Shown: positions 34,736 through 45,590 of the stretch, piece after piece
How the letters are laid out: the number at the start of each line of letters is the position of its first letter
How positions within the stretch are numbered: position 1 is the first letter of the stretch
Assembly: GCA_003996215.1 (NCBI GenBank)
Contig: QJPP01000311.1
Location: 62,001 to 126,000 of the forward strand
Reading direction: 5' to 3'
Source: Jaltomata sinuosa
Taxonomy: Eukaryota; Streptophyta; Magnoliopsida; Solanales; Solanaceae
Length of the DNA: 64,000 nucleotides
Notes under the pieces: generated by a model
Told to the model about the DNA's origin: nothing
The model's input: only the letters and a program-made list of their open reading frames with translations
The model's database searches: none
Translations under genes and position numbers: made by a program

Positions 34736-36423
34736 TCCACAGTCAAATAATGAACAAACAACTTGTAAAACCAACAAGCAACATACTGTTCAATTCACAG
34801 ACTGTAAAACAGGACCCTTAGACATTCTAAGCGATTCCTCTAAGCAATGCAATTCATACAAACACTTAGATAAGAGTACAAAAATATACAACATTCACAG
34901 GAATCGTAATCCATCACCTACCCTCTTTCCCTGGTATATAACTTAGCCTTGACCTCCGTCTGGAGGCCAAACACACTCATCCTTTATTTACGAATAATGA
35001 GCGATATTCCTTTTTAGCATAATTTAACAACCACATTGATTTCGGAACTTACCTAAATAATAACAATGAATTACCACCCCTTATCCCTTAGCAAAACTAA
35101 CACTACTTATCATGCCCTTCGTATTCCCGAAACCTCACCTAGAAATTTTCCATTTTCATACCCATTTAGTTATCCTTGCAATTCCCGGTTCCCCGAACCT
35201 TCCCGACATTCCAGTCCCTGAGCCCTATCATCTTATCATACCAAGATAACATAAACAGCCCCAAACAATTATCAATAACCCATAATTCAATCCAACCAAT
35301 TCCTAGCACCTACATAACCAACACCAAATCCACCAGACTCCATGCCCGGAGGCCTAATCATGGATTCTCCTTTCCCACTATACAATTAGTATAGAATGTA
35401 AGCAGGTCTATCTACTCAATGAAAACTTAGCCTACCTGGACGCCAAGCAGCTACAATCTTGCGTTTCTAGCTCCATTGAGGTGTTCCTGGCGGTTCTGCA
35501 GGCCCGAATCCGTAGTTTTGCATCCTTTTTACCGGAATTCCTCATCCCCATGGCTCTTAAGCCTTGGAGCAGCCTAGGAGGGTGTTTGAAATAACTCTCA
35601 TCTGTTTTTGGGGCTGAAGAGAAGAGAATAAAATTAAAAACTCATTTTCTGGGTTTTCTGGTCCCATTACTCCGCTATAGCAGTCCCTACTCTGCTATAA
35701 TGGTATCGTTGTAGTGGAGTCAACAACTATGGTAGAGGTTGACCGTCTTGACTTCAGCTATAGTGGTGATTATTCTGCTATAGCAGAGGTCGCCGTGGTG
35801 GAACAGTAGCACTCGTCACGGACAGAATGTTGAGAAATCTCCAAAATTGGTCCATTTTACAACACACTTATTTTCTAACGTTCCAGAACAACCCCTTCAC
35901 GTCAACCTCAATTTTGGGAGTTCTACTTACCCGAATTCGATTCTGAAAAGTCCTCCAGACTCCTCTATGTCTTAGCTATAAGGAAAACTAGCTCAAACCA
36001 AGACATCTAACCCAATCCTTATCCAGATTTTCCTAGACCCTACCTCTCTCCAAAACCAGTCGAGACTAGTCTAGCCCAAAATTTTCAACTCCCAAACCCA
36101 GAAATTTTCTAACCAAAAACTTGGCACAAATGGTTTACCCGTAATGACAAACCTGGTCATTACAGCTCCACTATAGCGGTTCCGCTACAACAGATATTTT
36201 TTTGCTATGGCGGATGATAGTCCGCTATAGCGGAAGGCTGCAAACCAGTAGCTTCTCAAGCTGACACTTAGAAAAAATTTCCCCCCTTTTCCATACCCCT
36301 TAGACCTTATTGAGTTCTAATCCAATTTTCTTTCCATATTACAGGTTATACTTCCAATGGCTGGAGGACAATAATTGCCCGTCTATTTCACGAGCGTTTC
36401 CCCGATGAAGCTAGCTGAGAGCG

Positions 36424-37534
36424 GCTTATGGACTACCAAAGACTGGGCATTTGCTATAAGAGAGGGTGCAAGATAACAAGTGTGGATAAGAAGGCAGCCG
36501 CCTTCCATCACAAAGTTTGAGAGTTTAGTTGGGAGTCCTTGCTAGTAGCTCCTCCTCCCGCACAGACAGGCTGGGTACGGGAGTTCTATGCCATTCTCTC
36601 TACAGTCCTTTGGTATGAGCCTAATCCCACCATCCGCATCCAAGGAATAAACGTACCAGTGGATGCTCAAACTGTCAATGAGGTGCTTGGAGTGCCTCAC
36701 ATCTCCAATGATGCATACGAGACTAAGGCAAGGCTTTGGGACATGACCTGGTTGAAGGATACTTTAGTAGATACAGAGTATAGAAACTAGGTCTATTGGG
36801 TCAGCCCCGAGGGCGTCACTAGCACATACTTTTTTGTAGAGGCTAGGATGTGGTTAAACTTGGTATCTCAGAGAATCTTCCCATCGAGAAACAAGACTGA
36901 TGTGACCTATGCTTGAGACCTGGTGATTTCTTGTGCCATGTAGGGTATAATTATGAACATGGGGGAGCAGATCATCTCCGAATGGAAGGACTTCTACCGG
37001 GGTCATAGGAAGGGCCCTTATCTTCCGGGCTTGGTGTCTGAACTATGCAGGCGAGTTAGAGTGCTTGAGGACCATACTGACTTAGAGATGGCTATGGATG
37101 ACCCCTTTGACCCTGTCTGAGTGAAAGTGGTCTCCAAGAAGAAGAGGAAGATGGATGAAGCCGGGAACAGTCAGCCGGTTGAGGAGGCCGATGATGATGA
37201 TGATGATGATGATGACACACCTTCCCCTTCCCAGCCCCAGCCTGTGGTCACTAGCACCCAGCTAGAGGAGAATTTGGTTGTTGTCAGGAGGTTCATGGAA
37301 GGCACTACTGCTGCTGAAGGTGCAGCCCCACCTCTCACCACTCAGGACTTTGTTGCACTCTGGAGGGAGTTAGAGGAGGACAAGAAGAACAGATGGTCTC
37401 GAGACCGCATGTTATCCCAAATGTGGAACACCATTAAGGTCATGTTCTCTTGTGTTGCCTCGGGCCAAGCGCTCCTCACACTTAAGCCCGAGGACACGCA
37501 AGAGTTCCCCTTCCTGAGCGATGATGAGGCTTAG
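36424..37534 (+). pseudogene. Decayed 'putative plant transposon protein' frame
   Basis: One reading frame can be followed from about 36424 to the TAG at 37532-37534, with five in-frame stops at 36518, 36788, 36914, 36941 and 37118. The core (WVREFYAILSTVLWYEP, then INVPVDAQTVNEVLGVP) fits the Transposase_32-like 'putative plant transposon protein' family often carried by plant LTR elements; its function is unknown. Next come a basic patch (KKKRKM), an acidic run encoded by a GAT repeat, and a C-terminal region ending in FPFLSDDEA. All five stops can be derived from CGA, CAG or TGG by one transition, which fits decay through methylated cytosine. It is antisense to the outer LTR element. Confidence 0.65.
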
Positions 37535-37976
37535 GACCTCCCCCTTCACCTTTTATTAGACACTTTTTTTTACTGCTTTGGGATTCCTCCATTTGGGGTT
37601 TGTTAAGAAAATATTTCCCTTCCCCTCTTTTCTTTCATTTTAGCATGTGGATGTTAGTTTTAGACACTATTTCCCTCTTTATGCGTAGTATATTAGTTAT
37701 ACATGCTTTTGTTGATTTACACAGTGATTCGTAGCTTAATACTTGCCTCTATATTTCCCCCACGGAAGGAATGAAAACAGGAAAAAGTAGAGCAAGCTTT
37801 CTGCCCTATGCACCTCCACTATGGCAGATGCCCCTCTGCTATAGCGGGAGCATCGTAGTGGTGCCGTCCGCTATGGCGGTCCTGATGGTAACCAGTACAG
37901 AAATTTGATTTTCAGTTAAATGCATTCATCCCTCTTAAACCACTGTCCAAACCTGTAAATCTGGCCATGGTCTTAT
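37170..37976 (+). repeat. Direct duplication, copy 1 (frame end plus 3' sequence)
   Basis: Matches 40322-41162 from CAGCCGGTTGAGGAGGCC through the stop codon and about 440 bp beyond, ending in CATGGTCTTA. LTR D lies between the two copies. Confidence 0.85.
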
Positions 37977-38664
37977 TGTATAATACTTATTGTAGGCTAG
38001 GTTTTCATGATTAGTTAGACCTGTTTACTTTCCGTACTTGTTGTATGGTAGAAATAGAGAAACCATGTTTTAGACCTTCGAGTACCGAGTCTGGAAGATT
38101 CGGGATTGGTTGTGTTATTTCTAGGATGTACAGAATGGCTGGTCTTGTGAATGGTATTATGTGTTCAACTTATTCATAATATCATGATAAAATGATGGGT
38201 TGAGGGACTAGCGTGTCGGGAAGGTTCGGGGAACCGGGGAAGTGCTTGAAAGCATGGAAAGTGGGAATAGGAATCTCCTAGGTGGGTTTTCAGGAATGTT
38301 TATTGCTTGAGGCTTAGCGGCGGTCTGGCTAAGGTTAGAAAAGAGAAGCGTGTCGCATACTTGTGTGTTTATCTAAAAAGGGAAATCGCTAGTTATATGT
38401 TATAATAAAAAGGGTGAATCGGGGAATAGTCTTCGGACAGGATTTAATGGTTCATCGGTTACCTGGAAATAGGGTAGGTGATGGCTTATGATTTTCTGCG
38501 GATGTGTATATTCATGTACTCATGTCTAAGTGATTGTATGTATTACATTGCTTAGGAAAATTGTATGAAATGTCTAGGTTCCTGTTTATAGTCTGTGATT
38601 GAATGATTTTACTTGTTGGTTTTACAAGTTGTGTGTGTTCATATTTTGACTGTGGTTGGTTGAT

Positions 38665-38862
38665 ATTTAGTTGGCTCGGGTACCACGCCTGATATGGGAA
38701 TAACACGTAGTTGGCACGGGTACCATGCCTGGTATGGGTATAACACATGGTTGGCACGGGTACCACGCCTGGTATGGGTATAACACATGGTTGTCACGGG
38801 TACCATGCTTGGTACGGGTATAATATTCGGTTGGAACGGGTACCACGCCTGGTACAGGTTTA
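38665..38862. repeat. 39-46-bp tandem array in LTR D
   Basis: Five units of GTTGGCACGGGTACCACGCC and variants, the inverse of the arrays in LTRs A, C and E. Confidence 0.8.
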
Positions 38863-39059
38863 CTTTATTGCATTTTGCATTGTTTCATTGACTATTGTAT
38901 TGCATTGGTTGATATTGGTTCCGTGAGTGGACCGAGTTATTTTACTAAATGTGATCCTTGGTATTGGTTTCGTGAGTGGACTGGGCTATTTTTATTGAAT
39001 CGTGATGTCCAATGGTGGTCCTTGAGTGACCAAGAATTCTGTTATATCATGTTATTAGT

Positions 39060-39300
39060 TTGTTCTTGGTTTAGGCCGGGTTGTTATATCATGTTATGAG
39101 TTTGGTCTTGGTGTAGGCCGGGTTGTTATATCATGTTATTAGTTCGGTCTTGGTGTAGGCCGGGTTGTTATATCATGTTATTAGTTTGGTCTTGATGTAA
39201 GCCGGGTTGTTACATCATGTATTAGTTGGTCTTGGTGTAGGCCGGGTTGTTGCATCATGTTATGAGTTGGTCTTGGTGTAGACCGGGTTGTCATGTTTAA
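39060..39300. repeat. 44-bp tandem array in LTR D
   Basis: About six units containing GGTCTTGGTGTAGGCCGGGT followed by TGTTATATCATGTTA. Confidence 0.85.
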
Positions 39301-40321
39301 CACCTAGATGTGTTAGGGGGATTCGAACTATGTAAACGAGGTTATGAATTCATGTTTTATTGTGATTAAGTGTACTAATGATGGTCAAGGATTAATTGCA
39401 TTAATAAGCATAAGGATGGGTCTTGGGGTAGACCGGGTAGCTTGTTGAACACTTAGGTGTGGTTAGAGGATCCTTAGAGGGTTCGGGTTTTGGGATGAGA
39501 AAGAGATTTAGATATAACTCTGTTGTTGTCATTGAAGGTGTCAATTGTTTCTAGGTGAGTTGCATGTGATTGGTAAATATAGAGGAAGACGGAGAGTCTG
39601 AGCATGGTTATTGGTTAATATAACCAGGTGGTAAAGTTGTCCTAGAGGTCCGGGAAAGTGCTGGAAAATGGTAGGTAATACTTGGGTATAATAGCAGTTT
39701 TAGTTGGGCAGCTAGCCGGGTCAAATCTGAATATTTAGTCAAGGTAGTTGATTGGAGTAAAGGTTAAATGTGACTTGGGAACTCTACGTATCAAGGTGAC
39801 TTGGGAAGTCCTAAATGTCAGGGTCAAGGTTAAAGGTGAAGGAGGGAGCTATAATGTTTATTTCATGTCTTTCCCTATTTTTCTTATATGATAGTAGGAA
39901 TGGATCTGGGTCGACCGATGATGCCTACCAGTACGTGTGTTTGTACTGACTCTACTCTTACTATACCTTTTTGGTATAGTCTGGTTGCAGGTTGGTGATG
40001 TTTCATAGGTTCACGGCGATGAGGGTCTCCAGCAACTTCTGTCTTCGATTCCATGGCGGAAGTTGGGTCTTTTATCTCTTTGTGTCACCTTGTAGAAGCT
40101 CTTGTACCTGTTTAGACTAGATCCTAGGGAGGGATTTAAATATTGTAAAGGTTTTTCCGCAATTTCTTATGTAGCCTATTTCTGAACAGGATTTGTAAAG
40201 GTGGCTTAATTTAAAGGTTTACTTTAATTCTGCATGTTACCTATTGGATGAGTGGTAAGGGTTCGTCTATCTAGGTGATTAGAGTAGGCGCTCACATGAC
40301 CTGATAGGTTGGGTTGTTACA

Positions 40322-40681
40322 CAGCCGGTTGAGGAGGCCGACGACGATGATGATGATGATGACACACCTGCCCCTTCCCAACCCCAACCCGCGGTCACTA
40401 GCACCCAGCTAGAGGAGAATTTGGGTGTTGTCAGGAGGTTCATGGAAGGCACTGTTGCTGCTGAAGGTGCAGCCCCGCACCCCACCGCTCAGGACTTTAC
40501 TGCACTCCGGAGGGAGTTAGAGGAGGATAAGAAGAAGAGACGCTCCTGGGACCGCATGTTAGCCCGAATGTGGAAGACCGTTAAGGTCATGTTGTCTTGT
40601 GTTGCCCCGGGGCAAGCGCTCCCCGCACTTGAGCCCAAGGACACGCAAGAGTTCCCCTTCCTGAGCGATGATGAGGCTTAG
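40322..40681 (+). pseudogene. Second, partial copy of the plant transposon-protein frame
   Basis: Encodes the acidic run and the C-terminal region of the protein at 36424-37534, ending in the same FPFLSDDEA and TAG. This copy has no internal stop, but the N-terminal core is absent because LTR D precedes it directly. Differences from copy 1 (for example GVVRRFMEGTVAAEGAAP against VVVRRFMEGTTAAEGAAP) show that the two are old. Confidence 0.7.
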
Positions 40682-41162
40682 GACCTCCCCCTCCCCCTTT
40701 TACTAGACACATTTTTTGTACGTCTTTGGGTTGCCTCTGTTTGGGGCTTGTTAAGACAATATTTCCCTTCTTCTCTTTCCTTTCGTTTTAGCACGTGGAT
40801 GCTATTTTAGACACTATTTCCCTCTTTATGCGTAGTATATTAGTTATACATGCTTTTCTTGATTTACACAGTGATTCGTAACTTAATACTTTCCTCTATA
40901 TTACCCCCGGGAAGGAATGAAAACAGGAGAAAGTAGAGCAGGCTTTTTGCCCCACACGCCTCCGCTATGGAAGATGCCCCTCCGCTATAGAGGATCTGCT
41001 ATAGCGGAGAAAAATACGCGATAGCGGGAGCATCATAGCGGTGTCGTCCGCTATGGCGGTCCTGATAGTAACCAGTACAGAAATTTGTTTTTCAGCTAAA
41101 TGCACTCATCCCCCTTCCCGGTTACAACTGTCCAAACCTGTAAATCCGGTCATGGTCTTAAA
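40322..41162 (+). repeat. Direct duplication, copy 2
   Basis: Partner of 37170-37976. It is slightly longer because of an additional block of CGCTATAG palindrome variants near 40985-41035. Confidence 0.85.
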
Positions 41163-41951
41163 CCACCCTCAAGCCCATTCCTGGCATCGAACGTATCACA
41201 ATCAGGCATAACACACTATCAATTATAAAGAAATCACACAACAATTATTTTCCGACAATACCTTCCCGCCATTACACTAATGACTCTTTTGTTCCCATGG
41301 TTCCCAACCAAGTCCTGACTGTACTGAAACCGAAGCTTCCCTACAATCACAGTTTTTAATTCCTTATCATCTTAACCGATGATAAGCCCTTTTTAACATG
41401 CAATACCACTCTTTAAATCAGGACATTTAACAGATTACCACAGCCTAAGGTACACAAAATTTTCCACTTAATGACTTTCTGCAGACTCTATATGCACAAC
41501 AATTAACAATTCACGGACATCTCAAATAAGTCACACCAGAATCGCACAACACCATATTTCAACTTTAAGTCACAACCAAACTAATCAAACCACACAATTT
41601 CATCTTTGTTCATACCATGGATGACCATTAGCCGGTTATCCATGCTTGCCACAGCCTCTCAGGCCAGATACCAATTAGAACCTTCCCGGTTCCAATTTTT
41701 CTCTTGCTTATCCAGTCGTAACCGAAGTACCACGGCCTCCTTTACCTTGCTGAGATACCAATTGTAATCGAGAGATACCAATTAGACTCAACCCATACAA
41801 GCAAGTAAGCGAACCGCACGAAAGAATGAAATGAGGGAGATGTTTCCTAGAATGCTTCATAGCTCCCCAAAGATTAGATGTGGATGTCAACACACCAATC
41901 CGTAGGACTCTATTCGATACTTTGCTCTTGTACTGAGAGATCGGTAACCTA
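41163..41951 (-). other. 5' leader of the outer LTR element
   Basis: Lies between the primer-binding site and the breakpoint with the duplicated frame. It contains no gag start that I can identify. The 85-codon frame at 41708-41965 spans the primer-binding site and is not a gene. Confidence 0.45.
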
Positions 41952-41964
41952 GGCTTTGATACCA
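41952..41964 (-). other. Primer-binding site (initiator tRNA-Met type)
   Basis: Minus strand reads TGGTATCAAAGCC, one base from the common plant retroelement site TGGTATCAGAGCC complementary to initiator tRNA-Met. It is two bases from the LTR E terminus. This fixes the minus orientation of the outer element. Confidence 0.75.
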
Positions 41965-41966
41965 TC

Positions 41967-44209
41967 TTTCACGACCCAACCCACCGGGCAGTGCGGGTGC
42001 CTACTCTAATCATCTAGATAGACAAACCCTCACCACCCGTCCAACAGGTGACATGCGAAAAAATAGAAAGTAGCAAAATAAACTTTCTTTTTATTATAAA
42101 AACCTTGTTATTACAACATTTGAAAATAGAAAATGGTTTTACACCTGAATTACCCCTCCCTAGGATCTAGTCTAAACAGGTACAAGAGCTACTACAAGAT
42201 TTATACAGGAAAGAAAAGACACAACTTCCATCATGGAGTCGAAGGACAGAAGCTGCTAGAGATCCTCATCGCCGTGAACCTATGAAATATCACCAACCCT
42301 GCAATCAGACTATACCCCAAAAGGTATAGCAAGAGTAGAATCAGTACAAATACACGTACTGGTAGGCATCATTGGTCGATCCGAATCCACTCCTATCATC
42401 ATATAACAAAATAGGAAAAACATGACTGCAAATAATGAAAGTTAATTTCCATCCTCCAACCCCCTTCCTACTCCTTACGCTGCCAACTCCCCCACTTCTC
42501 AGACTACTCAAGTCATACTAACCTTAGACTCCCCAATTCTTATCAACCTTAGACTTCCCAAGTCTCACTACTAGTCTACCCCTAAGTCCTGACCCGGACT
42601 ACCACCCTGTTTACTCTACAAATTTCCAAAACTGCACATTTCGAAAACCATCCCAACTACTGTCATTCTAGACCTATCACCCTTATAGTACCCTCTCTAT
42701 AAAAATCTGGACCCCCCAAGGGTTCCCAAGAATCTCTCTTATGATAATACCCACTAGTGATGCAACACCCGACTCTCAACCATCTCCCAGGCCTAGTTTT
42801 CACGTGCAGCTCGATTAATCATATGACCATGAACAACTACAACCCATTAACCACACAAATATAGCCCGAACCCACCCCGGGATCCCCTCTAGACAATACT
42901 TAAGTGTTAAGCAGAGAACCTGACCTAATCCAAGATCAACTCAATAGATATAACAGGATTCCCGGTCACTCAAAAACCACCAACAATTATCATATTTTAA
43001 TAACACAGCTCGATCCACTCACGAAACCAATATCAGTCAATGCAATACAATAATATTAATGCAATGATGCAGTAAAATAAACTCGTACCAAGCGTGGTAC
43101 CCGAGCCAACCATTAGTATTTATACCAGGTGTGGTACCCGAGCCAACCATTTGTTATACCCGTACCAGGCGTGGTACCCGAGCCAACCGTTAGTATTCTG
43201 TACCAGGCGTGGTACCCGAGCCAACCAAAAGTCAATTAGTCCACAGTCAAATAATGAACAAAAAACTTGTAAAAACCAACAAGTAACACACCATTCAATC
43301 CACATACTGTAAAACAGGACCCTTAGACATTCTAAATAATTCCCCTAAGCAATTTAATTCATACAAACACTTAGATAAGAGTACAAATATATACAACATT
43401 CACAGGAATCTTAAGCCATCACCTACCCCATTCCGGGTAGATGGTGAACCGTCAAATCTCGTTCATAGACTAACCCGGTTCGCCTCATTGTTTTAGCACA
43501 ACATAACCGATTCCCTTTCTTACTAAACGTTAGCAACTATGTGAATTCCGAAACCTTACCACTACCCAACAACACAATGTAAACCTCCTCTTAGCCGTTA
43601 GTAAACCTGACGACTGTATTCTTTCCACTTACATTCCCGAAAACCGCAACTAGGAGTTCCTGATTCTTATTACCCGTGGTTTTCAAGCCCTTTCCAGATT
43701 CCCCGAACCTTTCATTTTATTTTACCAAGATGACAACAACAAGCATTTTATACACATCACTAACTAGCCACTTATTTCACGCAATCCAAATTTCCACAAT
43801 AACCAGTATCCAATCCGCCAGACTCCGTGCTCAAAGGCCTAAAACATTTTATTTTCATTTCGCTATACGATGAATACAGAATGTAAACAGGTCTAACTAC
43901 TCATGAAAACCTAGCCTACCTGGATGCCAAGCAGCTGCCACCGTGCGTTTCTGGCTCCGTGAAGGCGTTCCCGGCTGAATGATGGTCCTGGAATCCACTT
44001 TTCTGCGTCCCTCCAACCATGACCCCTCCTCCTCATGTTTCCCTAGCCTTGGAGCAGAATGGGAGAATTTTTGGAGAAACCCTTGTATGTTTTCCAATTG
44101 AGGAGGAGACCATCTTTTATTAAATCCCGTCCTGAGACTTCTGCCTCCCGTCACTCCGCTATGGCGGTTAACCCTCCGCTATGACGGTTCCGCTATAGCG
44201 GAATAATTA
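41967..44209 (-). repeat. LTR E (5' LTR of the outer element), outer end truncated
   Basis: The inner end reads TTTCACGACC, a mutated TGTCACGACC. Much of it matches LTR A closely. It carries four GTACCAGG-type units (43084-43231) and the palindrome CCGCTATAGCGG (44190-44201). It breaks off at AATAATTA (44209), so about 150 bp of the U3 end are missing. Confidence 0.8.
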
Positions 44210-45310
44210 TATTTAGTTCTTTAGGGATGTTTAGTTCTTTAGGTAATTTATCCTTGAATATTATGTTTTGGGCTAAACCAGGCTATGAGTTGGATAGGTG
44301 TAAGGCCTCATTTGTTTTATATGGTGACAATTGAGGGTAGTGACTGCTAATTGTGGTGGTGATAATTAATAATAGTGATGATTTACTGATAGAGATGGTT
44401 AACAATGTATAATGACGGCTGATGGTGGTGATTATCAATAGTAATTGATGACGTGATTGCGGTAATGATAGTTAGTGGTGTGGCTATAAATGATGACGGA
44501 CGATTGTGGTGATTGACAACAATGATGATTATGAATGGTGAATGGTGATATTTGATAATAGTTAGCAATGGCGATTAGCGATGAAATGAATGAAATAATG
44601 GTAAAATATCTTATTTTTACGTAAATTTTTAAATGTACAGCATCTTAATGATAATAATTAAGTGTTTCCTAATTCATATATATACGTAGGACCATATATA
44701 ATTTTTAGAGTACTAGGAGAAATCGATACGCATAACAGGAGAAGATTATGCTTTTTGTCTATATTTGAAAATATTTACGCCACGCAGTTAATACTTAGTA
44801 TAATTTAATTTTTGGTTTCTCGTGGCTCCAAATAGCTGTGAACCGGGCTGATTCCATAAGAGTCAGAGGCAGAAAAAAGAGGAATTCTTAACCCGATGGG
44901 GGATCTTGCTACATAGCTTCATATCTAATCAACTGATATACTGATGCAGAAAAATTCTTCTAAAGAAGACGGGTTGAGCTTTCTTTCCTTCGCAATGCGT
45001 TAGAAGTGATAAAAGGAAAAAATGACACCACATATCGTTTTAAGACTTTAAATTACAAGTTATACATGTACTTTTTTCTATTTACAAAATCAAGTTTTTA
45101 ATTACAAGTCATACCAGTTTAGATAAAAAGTTATATTTTTACTGTGTTTTTTTAAAAAAAATTTAATAAGAGAAAAAAATTAATTTTACTTAATTAATGA
45201 TTAGAATATTTATTAGAAGAGTTTTAAATGGAGAAAAAAATATTTATTTCTCTCTCTCTCTCTCTCTCTCTTAATTGTCCTACCTTGATTATTTTTCACC
45301 AAGGAATATG
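44210..45310. other. No gene; TGRTGA-rich low-complexity tract
   Basis: Bases 44330-44600 are rich in GGTGATGATTGATGG-like words, giving spurious histidine-rich frames on the minus strand. A (CT)n tract is at about 45249-45272. Confidence 0.5.
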
Positions 45311-45590
45311 GTTCCAAATTTGGTATCAACAAAATATTAATTTATTTTTATTTATATTGCTTTTTATACATTTTTCATACAATAAATGATAGTCCAAGTA
45401 CATTTCTTATTAATAAATTTTTGTGTGTGAATATTGTATTAAATTTGGTATGAATGGAATATTAATACATATTCTATTGAAATCAATTTTAATATCTTTC
45501 TCATACACTAAATTATAGTCTATGTATATTTTCTATTAAAATATTTTGTATTTGAATATGATATTAGATTTGGTATCAATAGAATAACGA
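45311..45590. repeat. About 2.5 tandem copies of a ~120-bp unit
   Basis: AAATTTGGTAT-AA followed by AATATTAAT and CATACA-TAAAT-ATAGTC recurs at about 45315, 45440 and 45570. Confidence 0.6.

Larger units (their letters stand above)
31297..36164. mobile_element. Inverted-LTR insertion flanked by GCTCC duplication
   Basis: The insert starts TATAATGACC (family form TGTAATGACC) and ends GGTCATTACA, so both outer ends are the U3 end of the same LTR. GCTCC is present directly before (31292-31296) and after (36165-36169), the 5-bp duplication expected from a retroviral-type integrase. Inside, the U3-side part of one plus-oriented LTR (B) abuts the exact U5 terminus of a complete minus-oriented LTR (C) at 32886/32887. 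Removing the insert restores a continuous CGCTATAG-rich sequence. Confidence 0.65.
32887..36164 (-). repeat. LTR C, complete, minus orientation
   Basis: Begins TGTCACGACC and ends GGTCATTACA, 3.28 kb. It contains about ten 44-bp units (ACACCAAGACCAAACTAATA type, 33950-34440) and five 39-bp units of the GTACCAGGCGTGGTAC type (34535-34735). Longer than LTR A because of the 44-bp array and an extra right-hand segment. Confidence 0.8.
37994..40321 (+). repeat. LTR D, 5'-truncated, plus orientation
   Basis: Starts inside the LTR at TAGGCTAGGTTTTCATG and ends GGGTTGTTACA. It shares the 44-bp and 39-bp arrays of LTR C in inverse orientation, so it belongs to the B/C subfamily. No primer-binding site follows; it joins directly to the second copy of the transposon-protein frame. 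Confidence 0.8.
27962..44209 (-). mobile_element. Nested LTR-retrotransposon cluster; outer minus-sense element
   Basis: LTR A (27962-30338) and LTR E (41967-44209) resemble each other more than any other pair here and share orientation. E has a primer-binding site at its inner edge, so A and E can be the 3' and 5' LTRs of one minus-sense element. The interior keeps a 5' leader (41164-41951), a plus-strand (antisense) protein frame and 3' internal sequence (30339-31296); gag-pol is missing. A second subfamily (LTRs B, C, D) is inserted in it. An antisense frame between pol and 3' LTR is known from TAT-lineage Gypsy elements such as Grande and Retand; assignment to that lineage is inference. 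Confidence 0.6.

Noticed and set aside
34495..34946. Repetitive Trp/Tyr- and Gly/Thr-rich frames on both strands
   Set aside because: They are translations of the 39-bp near-palindromic LTR minisatellite.
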